Source: an uncultured euryarchaeote (lineage in GTDB: Archaea > Thermoplasmatota > Poseidoniia > Poseidoniales > Poseidoniaceae). From it: 49,091 nt of DNA. The notes beneath the pieces were generated by a model. The model saw only the letters and a list, made by a program, of their open reading frames with translations, did no database searches and was not told where the DNA came from. The first letter of the stretch is position 1. Every line of letters starts with the position of its first letter. The stretch spans positions 1 to 49,091 of the forward strand of contig CALCOP010000126.1 in NCBI GenBank assembly GCA_937897365.1, written 5' to 3'. Shown here piece after piece: positions 24,857 to 34,346 of the stretch. Made by a program: the position numbers and the translations under genes.

Positions 24857-25450
24857 TCAGTCCTCTCCTACAATTACTGGCTTATCGCTGGCACGTTCGA
24901 TACTTGGAGCACCACCAATCCGAATTATTTTCTCACGCAGCAATCCAAAACCATCGATGAGGGCTTCAGGGCGAGGGGGGCAACCGGGAACATAGACATC
25001 CACAGGGATGACTGTGTCAACACCTTCGAGAATGTTGTAAGACTGGAAGTATGGTCCGCCAGAAATTGCACATTCTCCCATGGCGATACAATACTTTGGC
25101 TCAGGCATTTGCTCCCAAAGACGAACTACCTTGTCGGCGAATTTCTTTGAAATAGGGCCATTGATGAGTAAAACGTCAGACTGCCGGGGAGAGGAACGGA
25201 ACAATACTCCAAACCTGTCACCGTCAAACCGCGGTGTCGCTGCCGCAGCCATCTCGATAGCGCAGCATTTGATACCCAAGTGGAGCGTAAAGAGAGATTT
25301 GCGGCCCGCCCAGTTGAAGTAACGGCCAGCGAGAACACTGAGGAACTTCTTGATACGAGTTGCTTTGAGTGCTTCATCGGTAACTCCTCCAACCATTTCG
25401 ACCAGAGCTCGACTGTTGAACGCTGCAAAATTATCGCCTTCCGCCATCAT
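24857..25450 (-). CDS. nuoB: Complex I subunit NuoB (PSST type)
   Basis: NuoB holds the terminal [4Fe-4S] cluster N2 next to quinone. The four ligand cysteines are visible: the adjacent pair in GIKCCAIEM, one in MGECAISGG and one in YVPGCPPRPEAL. The start is ATG 25450 or 25447, both just after GAGGTG at the end of nuoA; the longer frame overlaps nuoA. The protein is about 197 residues. It matches the membrane-linked Q-module and would be the electron exit to quinone (or a quinone analogue). Confidence 0.95.
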   Translation of the reverse strand: MMAEGDNFAAFNSRALVEMVGGVTDEALKATRIKKFLSVLAGRYFNWAGRKSLFTLHLGIKCCAIEMAAAATPRFDGDRFGVLFRSSPRQSDVLLINGPISKKFADKVVRLWEQMPEPKYCIAMGECAISGGPYFQSYNILEGVDTVIPVDVYVPGCPPRPEALIDGFGLLREKIIRIGGAPSIERASDKPVIVGED

Positions 25451-25457
25451 GCCCACC

Positions 25458-25931
25458 TCAAATGTAAATGCGTCCTCGCTTGCGGAAAACATACCAAACG
25501 CCTAACGACATAATGGCAAAGAAAAGACCGAGAAGAAGCAGAGCACTCTTCGCTTCATCAACCGCTCCGGCTGCTGCACCTGGAGATGTTGCATCAGATG
25601 CGACCATGCCCCCGAGAACAAGGAACATAAACGCAACATCGAAAACGAGGAAGATGATAGCATACCAGTAATATTGGAAATGGAATTGAATCATTGCATC
25701 CCCTACTGGCTCACTACCGCATTCAAAAGTAGTGAGGCGCCGTGGATAGAGGCTGTGATCGCGTTCATAGCCTTCAAGCAAATAGGAACGGGTGATATGA
25801 GGACGGGCTGGATCAACACGTGGCCGAACGACCCATGTGATAACGAAATTTGTCAACGGCATAATGATTCCAAGAACTGTCAAAAAACCAATTGACAGAT
25901 ACGCACTTGGAACTGATTCAAGCCCCGACAT
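25458..25931 (-). CDS. nuoA: Complex I subunit NuoA
   Basis: This protein of about 157 residues has three membrane helices and the NuoA motif YPRRLTTFECGSEPVGDAMIQFHFQYYWYAIIFLVFDVAFMFL. The loop between helix 1 and helix 2 is slightly longer than in bacteria. I chose ATG 25931 because GGTGA lies 4-5 bases upstream; ATG 25943 and TTG 25949 are in frame but lack a site. It is the first gene of the nuo operon, downstream of a surface-protein gene on the same strand with a gap of about 140 bases that holds a TATA-like box. Confidence 0.93.
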   Translation of the reverse strand: MSGLESVPSAYLSIGFLTVLGIIMPLTNFVITWVVRPRVDPARPHITRSYLLEGYERDHSLYPRRLTTFECGSEPVGDAMIQFHFQYYWYAIIFLVFDVAFMFLVLGGMVASDATSPGAAAGAVDEAKSALLLLGLFFAIMSLGVWYVFRKRGRIYI

Positions 25932-25988
25932 ATTTTCACCCATGTGCAAAGCATACGCTCGGCAATCTTTCCGACTTGAAGGTCCCCC

Positions 25989-25996
25989 ATAAGTAT
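25989..25996 (-). promoter_or_regulatory. Possible TATA box for the nuo operon
   Basis: On the minus strand ATACTTAT lies about 58-65 bases before the chosen nuoA start, which would give a leader of 30-35 bases. It is the only clear A/T-rich element in the gap between the upstream surface-protein gene and nuoA. Support is moderate to weak. Confidence 0.3.
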
Positions 25997-26069
25997 TCCC
26001 AAATCATACATTCGAAAGTGAACGATATGAGTATGTGAAAACAAGAGTACTGCAAGGCATCAATTGTTT

Positions 26070-28997
26070 TCAGGAACGGCGTTGGCCGAAGATACTTCGA
26101 GAGGCAAAAACAATCAGTAAAATCACAGCCAAACCTGCTAACCCGTTATACATGGTTTCCTCTTGAATTCCAAGACCGAAGAGTCCTGCAGATACATCAC
26201 CGTTGACCGTAAATTCAATGTTTACTCGGTCCACGACTCCGGTTTCAACTGGCTCTGCAGAGAGTGTGAATTTGTATGTATCAGCAACTTCGGCACCAAC
26301 CGGGGTTCGAATTGTAACCTGAATCTGCAAAGATTGGCCAACTTCGACATCGCAGATAAATTCTGTAATATCTTGTTCGCAGGAATCTTGGCCATTTGGC
26401 TCGTCCAGAACGACGTTCCAACCACGGAAACTTTCCGAGGTGAAGACGAGAACTTCCGCATCGACATTGCCCGTGTTCGTAAGGTTCACAATAAACTCTT
26501 CTTCATTCGAATATTCAACATCAAATTCAGTGGCTGTTTGTTCACGGTCAAATTCAAACTCGTAGATGATTTGAACGTCAAGAGAAATATCAAAATGGCC
26601 AGATCTATTTGCAGCATTCTTCGTGCTCAATACGACCAATTCGAGAAGGCCACCATCACCCGTTGATGCACTTGGATTGACAGTGATTTCAAGTTCAAAA
26701 TACAATTCAAAAGGACGAGCGTCATAACCGCCGGCACAATATCCGAGTGCACACATCTGTGTTTCAGCGGAATCCTTTGTAGCTCCGATCACAGGTTCTC
26801 CGGAGGCGTCAACGAGGAATCGGCTGTTGTTTTGATCCCAAATACCAAAACCAACTGGAACCGTGAACTCACCGTCGACTGTAAGGCCGTAGAGTGTTAT
26901 CTCTCGAGTCGCAAGACCTTCAAGTCCTGAGATATCAAACACCGCTTGGTCCTTTCCATCTCCAGTATTTTGCACCCAGAAGCCGTATGTCTGAGTGCCA
27001 GATGGTGGAAGGAGTGCCGAGCCTGAGCGTTGGTCCAAACCCCCATCAACTAAGCGCACGTCCATCGAAAATACGCGGTCTGATAAAATGGCGAGGAAGA
27101 CAAATTCTCGTTGGTTGTCAGGTAAACCGTCACCGTTTTCGTCGCCCGAATTTGAGGTGTCATCTTTGTTGATTATGCGTACTGTCAGCCTGCTGGACGA
27201 GAGCTCTTCCTCGCCATCAATACTGACGACCATGAAGACTTGAGTTGAACTCTGCGGTGCAATGGCAATTCCTTGTGAAGAGGAAATGATGTTACCATTG
27301 CTGTCTTCACAGTAGACATCCCACTCTGGTGAAGCAGTCTGGTCTTGCTCAATACATCGATAATTATCTTCAATGTTTCCAGTATTTTGAATCGTTATTG
27401 GGAACTTCACAAGAGATCCTGAACGACCTGTTTGTTCGAGTGCAGTTGCTTGCGCTTCAATCCCATGAATCGCCTTTACCGTAACGGTGAGGGTGACTTC
27501 AGCATATGCGACTCCACCTCCAGCAGGTAAGACTGAAAAAGCGATTGATATTTGCTCTGTAGCCAGTGCATTACTTGGAACATTGACGACAAATGCTACA
27601 TTTTCACTCTTTTCCGAACCGTGCTTGGAGCCAACGGAAACGGTGGTTGAGTCGAGTTGCACACTCCAACCCGAAGGTGGTGCTGAAGCGGAAATTCGAA
27701 GGTTATCTACACCGTTCCCTTGGTTTGTAACCGTGAGGGTCGCAGTGCCATTCGAGCCTGGCTCGATGTTTGAGAGCATCGAAGTTGAAAGCGAGAGGCT
27801 TGCCCCGAAAGACTGACCTACAATGACTCTCAGTTCTTGAGAACATTTGACCGTGTTTCCGTCTTTCGCTTGGATTTGAATCACGGATTCATCCCCAGCA
27901 GTGACAGAATCATCGGGAGTAACTACAATATCGAATGATTTCGTACCGTCTCCGTCAGAATACGGTAAGATTCCAGAGGATGCTCCGTCATAGTTCACCC
28001 ATCCCGAACGGCTACCTGCTTTCGCCATTGAAACCGACCAGTCACTGTTTCCTGTATTCGAGAGAGTTGCGGTTAAACTGGCTTCATCATCAGGGTCAAC
28101 AGTCATACTGGTTTTCGATAAAACCATAGAGCATTCATGTAATTCTGGCACGGTTAAATCAAAATCTTCGACATCCGATGCTTCTTGGGAAGGGTCACTG
28201 GTAACCGTTCCAGTAATCTCCCAACAATATTTGTTCGCCTCTTGGCCTGCGGGGACTTCGACTGAGACGGTCACCGTTTCGGTTTCGTTTTGGTCCAGCG
28301 ATACTGTCTCCTCATCCAAGTCGACAGTGAGGTCGTCAGCATTTTGACAACCATTACCTCCTGTCTCATCAACAGAAAGAGCGATTGTTTCATTGGTTTG
28401 GCCCGTATTCTCAACGATGATGTCATACTCAATGACCGATTCACCAGCCCATTGCTGGCTGCGTTGGGATTCTGACGCCATAGACAAGTCAACACCAAAT
28501 ACTGCAGAGCCGGAACCATCGCCAGCTGTTGTTGTCACAATTTTCGTTTCTGTAGCGGGTTGACCAGCAACTTCTGGTGGTGTCGGCGCTTCAGTAGCCT
28601 GTGCGGTAATGGTCGTGTCGCAACTTCCTTCAGCGGTTTGTGTCAACGTTACGTTCATCGTTGTTTCACCGTAATCATTGGATTCAATAACGCCCGGAAT
28701 TTGCTGGATATTTGATGAATATGCGCCACATTCTTGCGTAGCTTCTTCGCTTGAAGAAAGTGAAATAGTGACTGCAGTAGGACCATTGTTGTATATTCTG
28801 ACCGTGTATTCTCCCGCTTCACCAGGGTTCACTTCAAGCCCGTTTGAAGGCGATGTTTGAATCGAAATACTTGCGTCACGACCGCCATCTGCACCGACCG
28901 TCGGTGTAAACATAGGTACAACCGAGAGAATTAGGAGACCGACAAGGAAGATTGCACGTTTTGAGGCGTGCGCGGTGTTTATTTCTCGGGGGTCCAT
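26070..28997 (-). CDS. Large exported beta-sandwich protein with C-terminal membrane helix
   Basis: From ATG 28997 the product has about 975 residues: signal peptide (RAIFLVGLLILSVVPMF), then a chain of Ig-like domains. Several resemble NPCBM-associated NEW3 modules or CARDB (GEAGEYTVRIYNNGP, GSNGTATLTVTNQGNGVDNLRI, LVKFPITIQNTGNIEDNYR, EEFIVNLTNTGNVDAEVLVF). A few cysteine pairs could form extracellular disulfides. The last helix (NGLAGLAVILLIVFASRSIF) ends in a short basic tail, GQRRS, so no cytosolic domain is present. The frame extends to 29060, but that start gives a poor signal sequence. It is the last gene of a five-gene surface block. Function is unknown; likely an envelope or adhesion protein. 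Confidence 0.72.
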   Translation of the reverse strand: MDPREINTAHASKRAIFLVGLLILSVVPMFTPTVGADGGRDASISIQTSPSNGLEVNPGEAGEYTVRIYNNGPTAVTISLSSSEEATQECGAYSSNIQQIPGVIESNDYGETTMNVTLTQTAEGSCDTTITAQATEAPTPPEVAGQPATETKIVTTTAGDGSGSAVFGVDLSMASESQRSQQWAGESVIEYDIIVENTGQTNETIALSVDETGGNGCQNADDLTVDLDEETVSLDQNETETVTVSVEVPAGQEANKYCWEITGTVTSDPSQEASDVEDFDLTVPELHECSMVLSKTSMTVDPDDEASLTATLSNTGNSDWSVSMAKAGSRSGWVNYDGASSGILPYSDGDGTKSFDIVVTPDDSVTAGDESVIQIQAKDGNTVKCSQELRVIVGQSFGASLSLSTSMLSNIEPGSNGTATLTVTNQGNGVDNLRISASAPPSGWSVQLDSTTVSVGSKHGSEKSENVAFVVNVPSNALATEQISIAFSVLPAGGGVAYAEVTLTVTVKAIHGIEAQATALEQTGRSGSLVKFPITIQNTGNIEDNYRCIEQDQTASPEWDVYCEDSNGNIISSSQGIAIAPQSSTQVFMVVSIDGEEELSSSRLTVRIINKDDTSNSGDENGDGLPDNQREFVFLAILSDRVFSMDVRLVDGGLDQRSGSALLPPSGTQTYGFWVQNTGDGKDQAVFDISGLEGLATREITLYGLTVDGEFTVPVGFGIWDQNNSRFLVDASGEPVIGATKDSAETQMCALGYCAGGYDARPFELYFELEITVNPSASTGDGGLLELVVLSTKNAANRSGHFDISLDVQIIYEFEFDREQTATEFDVEYSNEEEFIVNLTNTGNVDAEVLVFTSESFRGWNVVLDEPNGQDSCEQDITEFICDVEVGQSLQIQVTIRTPVGAEVADTYKFTLSAEPVETGVVDRVNIEFTVNGDVSAGLFGLGIQEETMYNGLAGLAVILLIVFASRSIFGQRRS

Positions 28998-29070
28998 GAC
29001 CCCCGGTGGCGGCCTTACTATCAAAAGACTACCCTTCGATGACTCAAGGAAATCAAACAAGGTTATGAAA

Positions 29071-32000
29071 TCATGCCTCTACGAATGAAGACACATCAGT
29101 TTGACAATTCATGCATTGCGTTAGCGCATTTGAAGAACAAGATGGGTGGTCGGCACGATGGTAACGGGCTCCACAACCAGGGCATCCAAGCATTCCTCCC
29201 GTAATTTCACCTCGACAAGACCAACACAAAGGCCCTTTTTTCGCTGTTTGCTCAAGAGGTGCAATCGGTTTGAGAGAAGGAAGCGCATTGATGCGAGCGG
29301 GGATGTTTGGCATCGGAAGTGGAGGCCGTGTAGCCGATTTCGGTTTTCTTTGAGTGAAAATTACTGTTCCGATCAAAAGGGCGACAAGAACGACGCCCAC
29401 GAGGATACTACCTATCGGTAATGATTGTCCTGAAGTCCCGATGGGTTCTCCCTCCGAGGTGACTTGTAATTCAATCGAGGAATTGATCATGCCATCAGCG
29501 CCTTGTAATCCGAGAGAAAGAATGCCATCACCAGGCAGGTCAGCCCGGACGAGGAGTCGGATTTTCATCGATTCTCCAGGTTCCAAATTCGCAATGTCAT
29601 TTCCGTCGATTTCAGCTTCCCAATTTTTAGATTCTTCAAGGACTAATTTATGCGAAAAGGCAACATTTCCTGCGTTCAGTAAAGTGACTTCCAATTCTTC
29701 TTGAAGGCCAGTGGAAAACGGCGTGTTACGTTCTTGAACCCATGCGGACTCAATCACAGTAGCGACTCGAAGACCAATGTTTTCAGTGTATTCTACACCT
29801 CCACCGTCGAGTTTGAGCACGAAAGAGGGTTCACTCATCGGAGCCATTCCAGTGGATATCAGAATCGTGCACGTTACCGGTGAGACATCGCCGTATCCAA
29901 TCGGCTCAATTGCTGAACAGTCACCAAACAAACCGTTACTCAAAGAGACGGAGGCGGTTGGCTGCCATTCTACATCGGCTTCATTTCCAATCAGCCATGT
30001 AAACATGAGTGGTACACCAGCCGGATGAGAGCCTTCGCCAAACGGCGTATCCCATGATGTTCCGTCTTGCAGTGCGAGGTTCACAAATCCAAGAGTAGGT
30101 TGGGCAAGTGCCTCGACGTTAAATTGCCCTACCCATGTGATTCGTTCAGTTCCACTATCAAGATGAAGTTTCACTTCTCCGGAAGTTCCACTTCCGTCAC
30201 CCGAGATTCCAAACAAGAGATTCTTCGAAGTAGACCACGGAAGGTCAAACGGTTCTATTTCCGAAGTGACTGACCAGCCTGATGGAAGTTCAAATGAGGG
30301 TGTAAAGGACAAGTCAACATTACCCCTGTGTTCCAACGAAAAGAGCATGCTGAAGAATGAATCGGGCCGAAGGACACCGAGGTTCGTCTCTAAATCAACG
30401 TCAACCTGTTTGACCGTTTCAATTTTGATTGGAATATCAAAAATCCACGTTTCGGTGATCTCAGTCTGGGAAATCGCAGTTAAGCGCACCATTCGTTCAG
30501 CACCTGCTGCAGTCATGACCTGAGGGGGTGTGAAAGACATACCAATAACGCGATGACTGTCTTTGACAATCAGACCTGTCGAACCCGAACTTGCGCCGGG
30601 CACACTGGATAAGGTGTCGAAACCAGCATCCCAGCCAGCAGGAGCTTCGAGGAATAAATCATAGCCGATGTCAGCATTTCCGATATTGAAGAGGCGAATG
30701 TCAATACTTGTTGGATCAGTTGGAGACACCGGTACGATTTGATAATCATACTCAAGACGGAGATTTGGAATGTCAGGTACTTCAAGATACAGCATGTAAG
30801 GATAAGAAACACCGTTATCGACATCAATACCAAGTAAATCGACACGATACAAACCGGGTAAAGGTGGAGTGGGGTGAACCAAAGTGACAACAATTTCAGC
30901 TGAATCTTGACCAGAGAGGGTGAAGTTTGATTCATTGGCTCCGACATACCATGATTCGGTCTGACCTGTATCTTCATTCATGACACTCTGAGTAAGCAAA
31001 CTGGCATTGGTAGATACCAACGCCGTATTGGTAAGCGTGAGGTTCCATGATGATGTCGACTGACTGGTGTTGAGCAAGACGAGCGATTGAGGTTCGGCAG
31101 AAAGTTTGACGCCTGGAGCCGTGACGTTCACCGAAATATCGTGACGATTGTTGTTTTCAAGTATCTCCTCGATTTCATCGCTTGGATCTATAATGAAAGA
31201 AACGGTTGACTGCCCTGCAATTTGAGGAGTCCAATACCAGATTTGAGTTTTTGATGAACCGGCGCCAAGATCGATATTCTTACTATCGATTTCAACGCCA
31301 TCCACTTCTAAAACAATATCGAAATAATCTGCACGAACATTGCCCACATTGAACACCTTTGAAGTCAATTGCAGTTGATCTCCAACCTGAGGGATCGTCA
31401 CCGACATGGAAAATTCATCTTCGAGTATTGTTGGGTCTGGGCGCAAATCGTTCACGCCATGACCCATAACTGCAATGGCAAACGGCTGAGCTTTGCTACC
31501 TCCGTGATACGCATCTTTCACTTTCACCGTCCATACTCCAAGTTCCGCATTATCGACCAACACGACTTCGACATTGTTGATGCCGTCAGCACTTCCACCT
31601 GTTGTCGAACGACCGTTTGCAAAATCGTTTCCAAGATATATCTCGCCACTTGGGGTTGTCACCTCGATATCGAGATTATTGACTAACTGTGTACTGGAAA
31701 ACGGTGAGCCTCGTTCGTCAGACCATGCCAGTACTGTTTTGAATCCTGAATTCGCTTGAGAGATGTTAAACGTGTAACTCTTCGAATTACCAGTTCCTGA
31801 GAGTACCGAGCGGTCATCAACCCAAATGCCTTGACCCGAAGTTGGTGCAAGCGTATTTCGTAAATCGACCCTTCCCCAGCCTTCATCATCATTGGGGATA
31901 TTACGAGAACCAATGTCTTGGGCACCGAGAATCAACAGGGCCTTTACCAGCGCTCCTTGGGGTGCAGGTCGTTGTGCAATTTCTTCGAGGTATTCACGAA

Positions 32001-33615
32001 TCATTACCGCAGCACCTGCAGCGTTTGGTGTCGCCATTGAAGTTCCAGTGTATTCAAGATAGTAGGTATTCGACCATGTCGAACTGCCGGTATCCGTTGC
32101 CTCCTGAGCACGACAAGAACGAACGTAACCGCCTGGGGCGAGAATGTCTGGTTTGATTCGGCCGTCATCGGTTGGTCCACGAGATGAACCTGACATGATT
32201 GAATCTGGAGCACCCGAATATCGGTTTTGATGGTTACCAACAGTAATCGTATTTTTCGCAGTTGATGGAGCACCAACAGTACCTGAGTCAGGTCCATCGT
32301 TGCCAGCAGCAAAGAGGATTGTTAAGCCATTGCGCCCGTTGTAGTATCGGTCATAATAATTCGCGCGGTCATCGACATCTTCGCTCTCAGATGTGTATTT
32401 ACCTTGGTCACTTTCAAGTGCGGAACCCCACGAATTTGTGTGCGTATAAGCACCAGCAGAGTAAGCACTATTGAGCAAATAATTGAGAGAAGGTGATTGG
32501 AAATTACCAGTGTTATCATTTTCCATGGCTTGGAAATACAGTTCTGAAGCTGTAGCAACTCCAGAGTATCCGCCTTGCGATCCGTCACCAAGAACAGTAC
32601 ATGCAACATGCGTTCCATGACCGGAGTGTTTGTCAGCCGTAGAACCGTCGCCAATGACGTCATTGTTGGCAACAACTCGGTTGCCAAAGTCGCCATGATC
32701 TGCATCGAGACCTGAGTCTGCAACGGCGACTATTTGGCCAGAACCATCAAGATCGGTGGTAAAATAACTGGTCATCTGGGAGGTTTTCATGTGATTACGT
32801 GCTTGGCTGTTGTCGATACTTATGGTTGGTTCAAAACGAAATGTACGCAGCGAAGGTTGGGATACAATTCCAACAATGTCTTCTGTAGAAAGAACGCCTT
32901 GGTAACGACCGGCATCCCATTGACGGGATTCAGAAAAAGCAAGGGGGAGAAGTTCGGAAACTTTCTGAACGAGTTGAGAGCCGGCTGCATCAACGAATGT
33001 GACCGAGTCCATTGGACCCTCATTATTTCTCCAACCTTCTATTCGCATCGATTGGCCTTGCAATGCTTGCTCCCCGCCGTCAAGGAGTAAAACATCGAGG
33101 ACCGGTTCATCGACGAGAAGCGCTAAAGGGACGGAATGTTGAGCAAGTACGCCTTCAACAGAAACGATACTGGCAAGAGCGAACGGGGTTCCTTGAACCA
33201 GCAGCCCTGAAGGAGCAATCAATTCCCGAACCTCGAGTCCGGGTATATCATCGAGGGCAAAACGCATATCCAACATCAACATCTCGTTTGAGACGAGAAC
33301 TAAACTCAAATCGAGACGAGGCTGTAACCATTCGCTGGGGACCGGACGATTGAGTTGCAAACCATGAATGTCAAAGGTCCCAATACGACTTGAGGCAGTA
33401 TGATCACGAGGTTCACTTGTCGAAGTGAAATCACTGTAACCAACCGCATCTGAATAAACGCCATCTCTCAAATCGAACTGCACCCATTCGATACCACCTG
33501 TATCTTCCATTTCGACGGAATCCACCCCTTTGGGGTGGAGTAAAGGAGACATGCTTTGCAAAACAAAGAGAGAGATGAGGGCGACTGCCCAGAGCATCGA
33601 ACGCTTGACTTGCAC
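29071..33615 (-). CDS. Giant surface subtilisin-like protease with cytosolic RING/PHD-like zinc tail
   Basis: The 1514-residue protein has a signal peptide (SMLWAVALISLFVLQS) and an N-terminal pro-region (about 40-285). A family S8 catalytic domain follows: D300 (VAVADSGLD), H336 (SGHGTHVA), the oxyanion Asn in AAGNDGPD, and S526 (GTSMATPNAAGA). A beta-barrel follows (SKSYTFNISQANSGFKTVLAW), then CARDB-like and Ig-like domains (FNVGNVRADYFDIVLEVDG). One membrane helix lies at about 1399-1421. The tail has Cys/His at 1464, 1467, 1478, 1481, 1486, 1490, 1493, 1501 and 1504: C-x2-C-x10-C-x2-C-x4-H-x3-H-x2-C-x7-C-x2-C, the spacing of a binuclear treble-clef (RING/PHD-like) domain. The GTG start at 33615 follows GGGAGG. 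It likely digests extracellular protein or processes surface proteins; the tail's role is unknown. Confidence 0.88.
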   Translation of the reverse strand: MQVKRSMLWAVALISLFVLQSMSPLLHPKGVDSVEMEDTGGIEWVQFDLRDGVYSDAVGYSDFTSTSEPRDHTASSRIGTFDIHGLQLNRPVPSEWLQPRLDLSLVLVSNEMLMLDMRFALDDIPGLEVRELIAPSGLLVQGTPFALASIVSVEGVLAQHSVPLALLVDEPVLDVLLLDGGEQALQGQSMRIEGWRNNEGPMDSVTFVDAAGSQLVQKVSELLPLAFSESRQWDAGRYQGVLSTEDIVGIVSQPSLRTFRFEPTISIDNSQARNHMKTSQMTSYFTTDLDGSGQIVAVADSGLDADHGDFGNRVVANNDVIGDGSTADKHSGHGTHVACTVLGDGSQGGYSGVATASELYFQAMENDNTGNFQSPSLNYLLNSAYSAGAYTHTNSWGSALESDQGKYTSESEDVDDRANYYDRYYNGRNGLTILFAAGNDGPDSGTVGAPSTAKNTITVGNHQNRYSGAPDSIMSGSSRGPTDDGRIKPDILAPGGYVRSCRAQEATDTGSSTWSNTYYLEYTGTSMATPNAAGAAVMIREYLEEIAQRPAPQGALVKALLILGAQDIGSRNIPNDDEGWGRVDLRNTLAPTSGQGIWVDDRSVLSGTGNSKSYTFNISQANSGFKTVLAWSDERGSPFSSTQLVNNLDIEVTTPSGEIYLGNDFANGRSTTGGSADGINNVEVVLVDNAELGVWTVKVKDAYHGGSKAQPFAIAVMGHGVNDLRPDPTILEDEFSMSVTIPQVGDQLQLTSKVFNVGNVRADYFDIVLEVDGVEIDSKNIDLGAGSSKTQIWYWTPQIAGQSTVSFIIDPSDEIEEILENNNRHDISVNVTAPGVKLSAEPQSLVLLNTSQSTSSWNLTLTNTALVSTNASLLTQSVMNEDTGQTESWYVGANESNFTLSGQDSAEIVVTLVHPTPPLPGLYRVDLLGIDVDNGVSYPYMLYLEVPDIPNLRLEYDYQIVPVSPTDPTSIDIRLFNIGNADIGYDLFLEAPAGWDAGFDTLSSVPGASSGSTGLIVKDSHRVIGMSFTPPQVMTAAGAERMVRLTAISQTEITETWIFDIPIKIETVKQVDVDLETNLGVLRPDSFFSMLFSLEHRGNVDLSFTPSFELPSGWSVTSEIEPFDLPWSTSKNLLFGISGDGSGTSGEVKLHLDSGTERITWVGQFNVEALAQPTLGFVNLALQDGTSWDTPFGEGSHPAGVPLMFTWLIGNEADVEWQPTASVSLSNGLFGDCSAIEPIGYGDVSPVTCTILISTGMAPMSEPSFVLKLDGGGVEYTENIGLRVATVIESAWVQERNTPFSTGLQEELEVTLLNAGNVAFSHKLVLEESKNWEAEIDGNDIANLEPGESMKIRLLVRADLPGDGILSLGLQGADGMINSSIELQVTSEGEPIGTSGQSLPIGSILVGVVLVALLIGTVIFTQRKPKSATRPPLPMPNIPARINALPSLKPIAPLEQTAKKGPLCWSCRGEITGGMLGCPGCGARYHRADHPSCSSNALTQCMNCQTDVSSFVEA

Positions 33616-33676
33616 ATTTGGTCCTCCCTTCGCCCCGTTTTATCGCTATGGGTATTTTGGGTAGTGAAAAAGCAAT

Positions 33677-34342
33677 TCAAGAAATTGGCCATGTCGTTCT
33701 GTCTGCCTTATCTCTAAAGTATTCATTGCTCCAAACTCCAACAGAATGCGACCACTCTTCGTTCTGAATATTGTTGTTGTAATCTGTGTATTGAAGGTCA
33801 ATAGAAATGATATATTCAGCCCACACAGTATGGCCAATAATCAACATCTCAAGTTTATCACCTGCAAGTGATGAATGCGCATCTATTTCATCGACCGAAA
33901 TAGACATCACGCCAAGAACTTCACCATCAAGGGATTGGAATTCAATTTGCACAGACACATCGGTAATTTCTCGACTACCAACATTGTGTATCTCTGACAT
34001 TAACAAATGTCCGCCTCGTTGAAGATATTGCGTTTCAATATCAACCGCATCTCGTGGTAAAGCCCAGTACCATCCACTGGCCATTACCCCGATGAGAAGA
34101 AGGAATACAATCCCCGCTAAGGCCACCCGACTTGGGCTTACCTCTCGGCGAATCAATTCAATTGCCTTCGACACTTTTTGCATATCTTCATATGTTTCAA
34201 TCCCATCTTCGTCCAGCGAATAACCAAGGGATTCAATTTTTTGTAAACGTGCAACATCAAGTAATCCTACCGACTCAATATCATCTTCATGAACCAACAT
34301 ATCTCCATGTTCGTTGAAGGCAATCTTACTTTCGTCAATCAT
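33677..34342 (-). CDS. Single-span membrane protein, probable partner of the giant upstream protein
   Basis: From ATG 34342 (preceded by GGTGATA) the product has about 221 residues. The N-terminal 70-75 residues are cytosolic and charged, with a coiled or helical part (DMQKVSKAIELIRREV). A single membrane helix (VALAGIVFLLLIGVMASGWYW) and an extracellular beta domain (HLLMSEIHNVGSREITDVSVQIEFQSL) follow. There is no signal peptide, so topology is probably N-in. The start lies 4 bases after the stop of the giant gene, so the two are likely translated together. The beta domain resembles the FxxG/CARDB-like modules of its neighbours. No family is recognised. The frame upstream of 34342 runs into the giant gene and is rejected. 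Confidence 0.62.
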   Translation of the reverse strand: MIDESKIAFNEHGDMLVHEDDIESVGLLDVARLQKIESLGYSLDEDGIETYEDMQKVSKAIELIRREVSPSRVALAGIVFLLLIGVMASGWYWALPRDAVDIETQYLQRGGHLLMSEIHNVGSREITDVSVQIEFQSLDGEVLGVMSISVDEIDAHSSLAGDKLEMLIIGHTVWAEYIISIDLQYTDYNNNIQNEEWSHSVGVWSNEYFRDKADRTTWPIS

Positions 34343-34346
34343 TCTA

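Noticed and set aside
26163..26666. 167-residue plus-strand frame opposite the NEW3/CARDB-like surface gene
   Set aside because: It lies antisense inside a long gene with signal peptide and anchor; no domain, signal or ribosome site of its own.
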